Counted from the stretch's first letter, positions 1-6,167 are shown. The stretch is DNA of 7,793 nucleotides from a candidate division WOR-3 bacterium (GCA_016926475.1 JAFGON010000041.1:1-7793), one strand, 5' to 3'. Translations and numbers: made by a program. Notes: generated by a model from the sequence alone, not told the origin.

Positions 1-1188
1 TATCGCCGTCGAATCATCGTCTGTCCAGTATTGTGTCGCTATACCGACGAACTGGTCGCTCGTGCCGTATCTCGTGCAGGCTACAAAGGGCATTACTGTG
101 TGGACGTCCCCCAGGATGAAGAATCCGGGCGCAGACCATGTTCCTCCCCCATCCGACGAGACATACTCAAGGGATCTCGTAGCTGGGTCGTCAACTGATC
201 CGGATTGATATACAAAGTGGATGTAGTTTGTTGGATAAGCGTTGTGTCTCGCCGAGGCTAAAACCGGTTTTTGCAGATTCGCGTCTTGTCCCAGGACTAT
301 ATGGTCTATCCAGCCTCCAAAATAATTTTGGTATCTGGAGATCCTGATGTCGTTGCTAGCGGAGTTGTAAAAATTCATAATGTATGCCCTGTCGTCAGGT
401 CCTGCGCATACATCAAAATCAGTTGGATTTATCTGGTTGTATGTCAGCGTGTTTAATGTCCATGTCGCTCCTCCGTCGGCTGAAGCGCATCTGTATAGTC
501 TCCAAGGTGAATAAGGGACAGTAAATGCAGCGTATATGTGCGGGTCTGTTTCGTCGGTAATGTCCATTTCGACCCAGTTAATATCGTTGTAAGTTGTGGA
601 CGAAAAATGGTACCAGTCGAATGCCGAATAGTCCGCTTTCAATCTGCGATAGGATAACAGCGTATCACTTCCGTAGATATATACTGTGGTGGTGTAGATG
701 TATGGGTTTAAAGTCTGGGCTTGGACCCTCATGTCGTAACTCAAAACATTGACACCGGTGCCCTGAAACCACATCTCCCAGCCCTTAACCCATGTATAGC
801 CCATGTCGGTGGACCTGTAAATCCAAATCGTGTCCGTAGCTCCGTGGTTAGACAAAAGAGCGACGTAGATGTATCCATTGGTATCGTAATCAAAAGCCAA
901 CCTTGTCACGTTTGACTGGACAGGGCATTCATTTGTCAACAAAAGATCGTCCCCCCAAAGAGGAGCATAAACCGATGGAGGTTGTGAAAGGTTTAAACCG
1001 CCCGACATCTCTTCGATTGACGGCGTAAAACCAGAAGTATTTATCTCCTGGTTCAAGATATCCGAGGATGATTCGCCTTCACCGACCTGTTCTATAACGG
1101 TTGCTTCTTTGAAACAGGCCTGGCTCACTTGCGCCTGCAGACCCATAAACGCGAACAGGAAAGACGTTACAACCATGACCGGTTTCAT
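1..1188 (-). CDS. Secreted Asp-box (BNR-like) beta-propeller protein, C-terminus beyond the window
   Basis: This reading frame stays open for 396 codons from the ATG at 1188 to the left edge, so the stop lies outside. The start follows a strong AGGAGG. Residues 1-24 form a signal peptide (short Lys start, hydrophobic core about 4-17, small residues at 19 and 24), so export is expected. Three Asp boxes of the S-x-D-x-G-x-T-W type lie at residues 126-133, 236-243 and 344-351. Similar beta strands centred on aromatic-Ile/Val-aromatic recur near residues 107, 164, 218, 270, 323 and 381, a period of about 54. This indicates propeller blades, with an Asp box in every second one. Asp boxes occur in sialidases, other glycosidases and many non-enzymatic surface proteins. 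I see no sialidase Arg triad or FRIP motif, so I do not call an enzyme. The gene lies 85 nt downstream of the VWA gene, on the same strand, with its own promoter candidate. Confidence 0.85.
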   Translation of the reverse strand, partial: MKPVMVVTSFLFAFMGLQAQVSQACFKEATVIEQVGEGESSSDILNQEINTSGFTPSIEEMSGGLNLSQPPSVYAPLWGDDLLLTNECPVQSNVTRLAFDYDTNGYIYVALLSNHGATDTIWIYRSTDMGYTWVKGWEMWFQGTGVNVLSYDMRVQAQTLNPYIYTTTVYIYGSDTLLSYRRLKADYSAFDWYHFSSTTYNDINWVEMDITDETDPHIYAAFTVPYSPWRLYRCASADGGATWTLNTLTYNQINPTDFDVCAGPDDRAYIMNFYNSASNDIRISRYQNYFGGWIDHIVLGQDANLQKPVLASARHNAYPTNYIHFVYQSGSVDDPATRSLEYVSSDGGGTWSAPGFFILGDVHTVMPFVACTRYGTSDQFVGIATQYWTDDDSTAI

Positions 1189-1195
1189 AATTTGG

Positions 1196-1201
1196 CCTCC
1201 T
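1196..1201 (-). promoter_or_regulatory. Shine-Dalgarno site of the Asp-box protein gene
   Basis: On the minus strand a full AGGAGG lies 7 nt upstream of the ATG at 1188. It fixes the start of a gene whose other end is outside the window. Confidence 0.8.
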
Positions 1202-1213
1202 TTTTTGCGTGAT

Positions 1214-1244
1214 TTTATATGGAAAGACTGTTTTCAAAGGACAA
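1214..1244 (-). promoter_or_regulatory. Candidate sigma70-type promoter of the Asp-box protein gene
   Basis: On the minus strand TTGTCC (1244-1239) and TATAAA (1219-1214) are separated by 19 bp, longer than the optimum of 17. The predicted start of transcription is near 1207, giving a leader of about 19 nt that contains the AGGAGG. The -35 is a weak match, and read-through from the upstream operon is an alternative. Confidence 0.3.
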
Positions 1245-1273
1245 CAATATAATTTTATGAAATAACCCAAGAA

Positions 1274-2431
1274 TTACAAGCAGTTTTTTGAAGCATTCAA
1301 GGCAGATGAGACGCCGTTGATTATTTTTTCGATGTCTTTCGGGGACACATCGTATCTCTCTTGGTCGCTGTATATTGTCTTTGAAGATTTCACCCGAGGA
1401 TACAATCTAATAAGTTTTCCTCCGGCATTCTCAGTTATCATTTCTGAAAGCTTTTCTCCAGGTAAAAGCTTTGAATCCTTTTCACCGGGGGGTAAACTTT
1501 TATCCCCGTTGCGATTTTTGAAGTTGGGATTTATTAGAAGAAGAAATATTTTTGATTTTTTAAAAAGCTTTGCCGCAGAAAGGGAATTTATGTATGCGGG
1601 GTCTTCGAAAATATTTTTAAACTTTCCGGTAAGTGGTTCGGGATAGCAATCACTGAGAAGCACCACAAGGCTTTTCGACCCTCTGTTTCTGAACTTTTCA
1701 AGTCTTGCCATGTCGAGTGATTTCAAAAGACCGTCTGCGAGTGGAGTTTTTCCGTGGACTTTAAGAGATAAAAGGCTTTTTGTGACGACTTTGTAGTTGT
1801 GAGTTGGGTGGTTGAGCGTTTTTGCTTGTTGCCCCTGAAGAGAGATTACGCCTATTCGGTCTTTGTTTTTGTTGAAATAAAAGGTCAGCGAATTTATAAT
1901 TTTTGAAAAAGCCCTTGCGAAATTTATCACCGATGTGCTGACGTCGACGACGAGGATCATGTTAAGGCTTTGATGAGCTGCTCTGTCCCAACCCAAAAGA
2001 TCTTTTTGCCTGAGTTCAACCGGTTTTTTTGAGCTTTGTTTCTCGGAAAAAATCTTTAAAAGTGAATAGTAAAAAGCGAGGGAATTTTCGCCGCTTTTGT
2101 AAAGTGTAAGTCGGTAATTTCTTCCTGTGACAGTGTTTTTTACCAAAGCTCTTCTCGAAAATTTTCTCGTCCGGAAACTCTGTGTTCTTCTGAATCTCTT
2201 TAATATTTTCCTGAATTCAAAGCGTGCAGACTTGAAAATGCCTTTTTCGGACTCGAAAAGGGGCGTTTGTTGTCTGTACTCCGGCTTCTTTTTAAAGTTA
2301 CCTTTTTTTTTGAAATGGAAATTTCCTGGATAGAGTGTCAATCCTGCGTTTTTGTTCAGCCGCAGATACTTTTTGAACAGGTGTAAAATTTTCTTTTTTA
2401 AGGTGGGCTTTTGGATGCCCACCACAATCAT
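1274..2431 (-). CDS. BchD/ChlD-like von Willebrand factor A (VWA) domain protein, short form
   Basis: This 385-residue protein resembles the C-terminal half of Mg-chelatase subunit D. A complete MIDAS metal site is visible: D163-x-S165-x-S167 after a hydrophobic strand, T229 in a KTPLADGL context and D261 after a VVLLS strand. In the family this site binds Mg2+ and an acidic partner, coupling the AAA+ ring to the catalytic subunit. Residues about 103-160 also follow the usual pre-VWA pattern of BchD (GR..R, a KSG..SLAF segment, then DLLGWDR). The AAA-like N-terminal domain of true BchD is missing. In its place residues 1-95 are very rich in Lys and Arg, with no recognisable fold. The ATG overlaps the TGA of the ATPase gene (ATGA, 2431-2428), so translation is probably coupled. 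An AGGAGG lies about 16 nt upstream, too far to be optimal. CoxE- or ViaA-type VWA proteins are alternatives, but the pre-VWA pattern favours the ChlD group. Confidence 0.85.
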   Translation of the reverse strand: MIVVGIQKPTLKKKILHLFKKYLRLNKNAGLTLYPGNFHFKKKGNFKKKPEYRQQTPLFESEKGIFKSARFEFRKILKRFRRTQSFRTRKFSRRALVKNTVTGRNYRLTLYKSGENSLAFYYSLLKIFSEKQSSKKPVELRQKDLLGWDRAAHQSLNMILVVDVSTSVINFARAFSKIINSLTFYFNKNKDRIGVISLQGQQAKTLNHPTHNYKVVTKSLLSLKVHGKTPLADGLLKSLDMARLEKFRNRGSKSLVVLLSDCYPEPLTGKFKNIFEDPAYINSLSAAKLFKKSKIFLLLINPNFKNRNGDKSLPPGEKDSKLLPGEKLSEMITENAGGKLIRLYPRVKSSKTIYSDQERYDVSPKDIEKIINGVSSALNASKNCL

Positions 2432-3579
2432 TTTTTTGAGGTGTCTTCCTCCTGTATGCTGGAAACACCGTTTTTTTCATGGTTTTTCGGCGGTTTTGAT
2501 CTACTGTCGGATAAGGATGTTAAAGAAATATTTTTTCCAGAGTTGACGAAGTCTTCTTTTTTTATATAATTTTCCCTGAAGACCCTTTCGATTTCTTCGA
2601 AAGATGGAGGTTCGAGAAGGCCGCTGTCTCTTGTCCTGTGGCAGAGCGTCATCAAAGCGGCTTCGAGGACATCGTCGAATACAGTTTCGGTCCTTTTCCT
2701 CAGAGCAGATATTGTCATGGCGGTTTTTGTGATTATTATATCCGGTCTTTGTCCGTCCACTTTAAGTTCGGAACACGACTTGGTTATAGTCGAAAGAAGA
2801 CTGTCGTCGAGTGTAACTTCCTTCAGAAGTTTTTTTGATCTTTCCAAAGACTCTCTTAAGTCATTCTGGTCTTTTCGGAAAGATTCAAAAAAAGAATCCG
2901 GATTGTTTTCAAATGACAGCGCCCTTCTGACAATCTCGGCTCTCTGTTCAGGGGCTTTAGGTGATTCAGCCCTGACGCATAGAGGAAACCTGTCGAGTAT
3001 CTGTGGCCTGAGCTCTCCTTCTTCGGGATTCATGGTACCCACGAGGATGAAATCAGACCTGTGTTTTATTGAAAATCCTTCTCTCTCTATCACGTTCCAG
3101 TGAAGGGCGGATACGTCGAGTATGTCGTCGACAAGATGGTCTGGAAGGAGGTTGACCTCGTCTATGTATAAAATATTTCTGTGAGCCATTGCGAGTATGC
3201 CGGGCAGTATGCTCTTAACGCCTTCTTTGAGAATTTTCTCGATGTCTATGCTCCCGAGGAGTCTGTCTTCGGTAGTGCTCAAAGGCAAATCAATTATCCG
3301 CCCTTTTTTCTTTTCGGCTTCATGCTGTTTTGCCTCCCTGCAGAAAGTGCAAAAATGCTCGGGTGCCTGGGGGTCACATCCGAAAACGCAGTTTTTCACC
3401 GATAAATATTCCGGCATAATGTCTTCTACAGAATGGACAAATGTGCTCTTACCTGTCCCTTTTGGACCGGATATCAAAAGCCCTCCGATTTTAGGGTTGA
3501 TTATGTTGGCGAGGTAGGCGGTTTTCAGAAAATCCATTTGGACTATGGCTGTTATGGGAAATCTTGTCAATACTTCCAT
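2428..3579 (-). CDS. BchI/ChlI-like AAA+ ATPase (Mg-chelatase subunit I family)
   Basis: This 383-residue ATPase matches the Mg-chelatase I subunit along most of its length. It shows an N-terminal FPITAIV start, Walker A GPKGTGKS (38-45), a Cys cluster C64/C68/C77/C80, the LP-L-TTEDRLLGS-DIEK segment (98-115), Walker B LYIDEVNLL (137-145, D140/E141), then VGTMNPEEGELRPQ-LDRF (180-198) with sensor-1 N184 and the conserved arginines R191 and R197. The C-terminal helical part carries the family's DGQRPDI element. In characterised chelatases I forms a hexameric ring that, with D, powers metal insertion by an H or CobN subunit. None is encoded here, so the substrate is unknown. Residues from about 337 onward form a Ser/Lys-rich tail of nearly 50 residues beyond the usual end. 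The start is supported by GGGGAGG 4 nt upstream. It is 23 nt downstream of the sirtuin gene and overlaps the VWA gene by 4 nt. Confidence 0.93.
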   Translation of the reverse strand: MEVLTRFPITAIVQMDFLKTAYLANIINPKIGGLLISGPKGTGKSTFVHSVEDIMPEYLSVKNCVFGCDPQAPEHFCTFCREAKQHEAEKKKGRIIDLPLSTTEDRLLGSIDIEKILKEGVKSILPGILAMAHRNILYIDEVNLLPDHLVDDILDVSALHWNVIEREGFSIKHRSDFILVGTMNPEEGELRPQILDRFPLCVRAESPKAPEQRAEIVRRALSFENNPDSFFESFRKDQNDLRESLERSKKLLKEVTLDDSLLSTITKSCSELKVDGQRPDIIITKTAMTISALRKRTETVFDDVLEAALMTLCHRTRDSGLLEPPSFEEIERVFRENYIKKEDFVNSGKNISLTSLSDSRSKPPKNHEKNGVSSIQEEDTSKK

Positions 3580-3583
3580 TTTG

Positions 3584-3590
3584 CCTCCCC
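3584..3590 (-). promoter_or_regulatory. Shine-Dalgarno site of the AAA+ ATPase gene
   Basis: GGGGAGG on the minus strand lies 4 nt before the ATG at 3579, inside the 23-nt gap after the sirtuin stop. No promoter fits in this gap, so the ATPase gene most likely depends on the sirtuin transcript. Confidence 0.7.
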
Positions 3591-3602
3591 TGAATTGTTG
3601 TG

Positions 3603-4307
3603 CTATTCTATCACAGGAAAATTGCCTTCAGAAAGTACCAAAGAAGCCGGAAGTCGTATGTTGATATCAAACATTTGTGATAAGTCATTCGGTTCGGTGT
3701 TTATTTCGACTGTAAAAGCCCCTTTTTTTTTGGCGAGAAGAGGAAAACCCGCCGCGGGCCACACTACCGCCGAAGTGCCGACGCTTACGAAAAGATCGCA
3801 TTCTGAGATTTCATCAAGCGCTTTCCCGATTATTGCAGGATCCAATGAATCGCCGAACCAGACAATATCCGGTCTAAACCATTCACCGCAGAGATCGCAT
3901 TTATACGATGGATAATTTTCCGAAAAGATTTCCTTTTTTCCGCACATGCATCTTATCCTCCAAAGCGAACCGTGAAGCTCTATGACGGACCCACTGCCTG
4001 CTCTTTGATGCATTCCGTCTATGTTCTGCGTTATCACGCTGACGTCTGTTCTCGATTTCTGGAGCTCAGAAATCCAGAAATGACCCCCATGGGGCAGGCA
4101 TTTCAAGACGGCTTTTCTTCTCAACTCGTGAAACCTCAGCACTTTTTCCGGGTTCTTCTCAAAAGCATTTTGGCAGGCGTATTCCTCCCAGTTGTAATCA
4201 TTCCAGATTCCGCCTTTTCCCCTGTAAGTTGGAACACCGCTCTCCGCGGACATCCCTGCTCCGGTGAAAAAGACTATTTTTTTGAATTTTTTAAAGATTC
4301 TCCCCAT
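3603..4307 (-). CDS. cobB: Sir2-family NAD-dependent protein deacylase (CobB/SIRT5-type sirtuin)
   Basis: This 234-residue protein is a complete bacterial sirtuin, which removes acyl groups from protein lysines using NAD+. Visible motifs are GAGMSAESG (16-24) with PTYRG (26-30) for NAD, QNID (94-97), catalytic H112 in LHG, Zn ligands C120/C122 and C137/C140, VWFGD (149-153), VGTSAVVWPAAGFP (176-189) and the late INTEP element. The AESG form and the FHELRR helix (59-64) place it near class III (CobB, SIRT5). There the acyl-binding pair is Tyr-x-x-Arg; here it reads H60-x-x-R63. The start is forced: the codon just before the ATG is an in-frame TAG, and the next Met is M19, inside the NAD-binding loop. 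There is no Shine-Dalgarno, and a consensus promoter ends 7 nt upstream. It is the first gene of an apparent operon with the AAA+ and VWA genes. Confidence 0.95.
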   Translation of the reverse strand: MGRIFKKFKKIVFFTGAGMSAESGVPTYRGKGGIWNDYNWEEYACQNAFEKNPEKVLRFHELRRKAVLKCLPHGGHFWISELQKSRTDVSVITQNIDGMHQRAGSGSVIELHGSLWRIRCMCGKKEIFSENYPSYKCDLCGEWFRPDIVWFGDSLDPAIIGKALDEISECDLFVSVGTSAVVWPAAGFPLLAKKKGAFTVEINTEPNDLSQMFDINIRLPASLVLSEGNFPVIE

Positions 4308-4314
4308 CTATAAA

Positions 4315-4342
4315 ATCATAAATGCCGACAGAATTATGTCAA
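4315..4342 (-). promoter_or_regulatory. Consensus sigma70-type promoter of the sirtuin-AAA+-VWA operon
   Basis: On the minus strand a perfect TTGACA (4342-4337) is followed after 16 bp by TATGAT (4320-4315). Transcription should start about 7 nt further on, at or next to the sirtuin ATG at 4307. No ribosome binding site lies between, so the mRNA is predicted to be leaderless or nearly so. Confidence 0.65.
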
Positions 4343-4361
4343 ACGATTATTGCCAAAAAGA

Positions 4362-4392
4362 TTGATGTCTATGTCCGTATTATGAATATAAT
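4362..4392 (+). promoter_or_regulatory. Candidate promoter of the zinc-ribbon/propeller gene
   Basis: A perfect -10 box TATAAT (4387-4392) is preceded by TTGATG (4362-4367) with a long 19-bp spacer. Predicted transcription starts near 4399, giving a 19-nt leader with GGAG before the ATG at 4418. This argues against using the in-frame ATG at 4322, which would be upstream of the promoter. It stands back-to-back with the sirtuin promoter; the two -35 boxes are 19 bp apart. Confidence 0.5.
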
Positions 4393-4407
4393 TAGTAAAT
4401 CAAACAT

Positions 4408-4411
4408 GGAG
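4408..4411 (+). promoter_or_regulatory. Ribosome binding site deciding the start of the zinc-ribbon/propeller gene
   Basis: GGAG lies 6 nt before the ATG at 4418. The other in-frame ATGs upstream (including 4322, 4382 and 4406) have no comparable site, and the one at 4406 overlaps this one. Confidence 0.6.
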
Positions 4412-4417
4412 ATAAAA

Positions 4418-6085
4418 ATGAAAAATTATGTCTGCATCGCGGTTGAGCTTAAAACCAAATGCAGGAATTGCGACGGAACAATCCACATAAACGCTTTAGC
4501 TGAAAAGATACTATGCCCTTACTGCAAATTCGAGTTGTGTTTGAGTCCCGAGACATGGAAAGGGATATTGGAAGACCCGATAAAAGACACCTCGAATTAT
4601 GAAGAAGGAGAGGGTACAAATTCTACGGTCATGGGGGAAATCAATTATCAAATAACATACGGAAAACAGACCCCGAGATTTCCCGAAAGCAAAAAAAGTA
4701 TAGACATAAAAAAAATTGACGATTACGCCGAGCAGGGTTATGTAGAAGACCCTGACACAGGTAAAAAATATTCTTTGAGGAAAATACCCCAAAAGTATTC
4801 AAAAATATTTCCAGGGGCTCTATATCTGGCTATGGAAGACGCGGAGCTCATTCCAGGAGGAGATAAAATTTCTGAAGGGAAAACAGAAAATTCTACCGAA
4901 CCTGTCGCTTTCGCTTGCCCAAAATGCGGTGGATTTCTCGATATTGACGGAAAAGACAGAATGGTAAAATGCTCGTTCTGCAACGCATCCGTTTACCTTC
5001 CCGACGATCTGTGGATGAGGTTGCACCCGGTTAAGACGATTACGAGGTGGTATGTAATTTTAAACGAAAAGGAAATACCCTACACATGGGACTCTGAAAT
5101 CTGGGATATGGCAATCGACAGACAGGGTGATATATTCATGGCTTTGGAGAGTGAAGACTCAAAACTCGATCTTGTATCTCTCGACCAAAATTTCAAGAAG
5201 AAATGGTCGAGGGGAGATCTCGAATACTACCCCAAGACATCCAACGGCAACACGAAACTCGACATAGACAGCAGGGGAAGACTGATGCTTTGGAGCGGGG
5301 ACAGAGAATCCCTTCTTTTTCTGAATTCCCAGACCGGTGAGACCATGGATATTATAGGCGGAAAAGAGGGCAGATCTCCGGAGGAGGGCAAAGAGCCTTT
5401 CACCATGAAAAACGTGTTTTCACTCTGCGCGGACACCGACGAAACATTTCTTGTGTTTCACAGAAGATCGAAAGTTGACGCGGACGGGAATCCATTTTAT
5501 GAGCTTCTCAGGTTTAATTTTGACGGGAAAGAACAGATGACTTGGTTTGAAGACGAAGACAGCGGCGGATTTTTCGGGAAAATCAAAAAAATTTTCAACA
5601 AGACAAAAGGCCCTCAATATTTCGACAGCCTCAAAGACATCCCGACAAAATTCAGGGATTCGGATATACAAATCTCTTTGGGGCAGGACGGGAATTACTA
5701 TCTTCTGAGTTTCAACAAACTGGCCAAGTATTCAAGAGAAGGAAAAAAAGTTTATTCACTTAAACTCGACTGCGATTACACTTACTCCAAAGCGGTTGCC
5801 GACAAGGAAGGCAGCGCATACGTCCTCTCTCACGGTCAGAATGATAGGTACTATGTTTTAAAAATTTCAGGGGATGGGTCTGCGGTGAGGCGCCATCTTC
5901 TCTCTGTCGTTGACGGTGGTGTAATATCTAGCGAGGAAACTCTCGGTCTCGATGAAAAAGGCTCTTTTTATCTAGCGGGATATTCAGGGAGAATGAGGAT
6001 AGTGTCCAGTGAAGGAAAGCTTTTGTTTCGAAGCGAAGAGGCGGAAAAAGACGAAGAGAGAAAAATCGAAGAGGCAAAGCGCTGA
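4418..6085 (+). CDS. Two-zinc-ribbon, six-motif beta-propeller protein of unknown function
   Basis: I do not recognise this 555-residue protein as a named family. It has no signal peptide or membrane segment, so it is probably cytoplasmic. Two zinc ribbons have identical spacing, CxxC-x14-CxxC: C15/C18/C33/C36 and C167/C170/C185/C188. Each is followed by a similar Leu-x3-Trp segment (for example LPDDLW), suggesting an internal duplication. From about residue 229, six strand motifs resembling NHL or Vgb-type propeller repeats (D-x-x-G-x-hydrophobic) occur near residues 229, 279, 333, 417, 457 and 507. The longest gap (333-417) contains a basic amphipathic insert, FFGKIKKIFNKTKG (385-398). The C-terminus is a charged Glu/Lys helix. 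The combination suggests a scaffold or sensor, with zinc ribbons for binding nucleic acid or protein and a propeller for docking; that is inference. It is transcribed divergently from the sirtuin operon and ends 82 nt from the convergent FG-GAP gene. Confidence 0.85.
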   Translation: MKNYVCIAVELKTKCRNCDGTIHINALAEKILCPYCKFELCLSPETWKGILEDPIKDTSNYEEGEGTNSTVMGEINYQITYGKQTPRFPESKKSIDIKKIDDYAEQGYVEDPDTGKKYSLRKIPQKYSKIFPGALYLAMEDAELIPGGDKISEGKTENSTEPVAFACPKCGGFLDIDGKDRMVKCSFCNASVYLPDDLWMRLHPVKTITRWYVILNEKEIPYTWDSEIWDMAIDRQGDIFMALESEDSKLDLVSLDQNFKKKWSRGDLEYYPKTSNGNTKLDIDSRGRLMLWSGDRESLLFLNSQTGETMDIIGGKEGRSPEEGKEPFTMKNVFSLCADTDETFLVFHRRSKVDADGNPFYELLRFNFDGKEQMTWFEDEDSGGFFGKIKKIFNKTKGPQYFDSLKDIPTKFRDSDIQISLGQDGNYYLLSFNKLAKYSREGKKVYSLKLDCDYTYSKAVADKEGSAYVLSHGQNDRYYVLKISGDGSAVRRHLLSVVDGGVISSEETLGLDEKGSFYLAGYSGRMRIVSSEGKLLFRSEEAEKDEERKIEEAKR

Positions 6086-6167
6086 TTTGTTATAATTGAT
6101 CGATAGACTGTTTTGTAGTAGCTTGAATCCGCTCAAACAAAGAAAGCATGGTTTTAAGCCTAAACCT
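6086..6167. other. Convergent intergenic gap without a clear terminator
   Basis: These 82 bp separate the stop codons of two converging genes. The only inverted repeat I find is a 5-bp stem, GGTTT/AAACC (6150-6154 with 6162-6166), followed by TTTATAA on the plus strand. It is too weak to call an intrinsic terminator. Confidence 0.5.

Noticed and set aside
1-1188. Sialidase or other glycosidase call for the Asp-box protein
   Set aside because: Asp boxes are structural and occur in many non-enzymes. I see no catalytic Arg triad or FRIP motif in the visible part.
2298-2480. A 60-codon minus-strand frame crossing the ATPase/VWA junction, ending right after the A9 run
   Set aside because: It overlaps two well-supported genes in another frame and has no supporting start signal. 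It matters only as the frame entered if the A9 run slips.
1274-3579. Evidence for bacteriochlorophyll or cobalamin synthesis
   Set aside because: Only the motor-type subunits are present. There is no BchH, CobN or other pathway gene, and these families are common in non-phototrophs.
4322-4417. In-frame N-terminal extension of the zinc-ribbon/propeller gene from the ATG at 4322
   Set aside because: It would start upstream of the TATAAT promoter, has no ribosome binding site and crosses the region of the divergent promoter. GGAG supports 4418.
6150-6166. GGTTT/AAACC inverted repeat as a terminator
   Set aside because: The stem is only 5 bp with little GC, followed by an interrupted T run. It could easily occur by chance.
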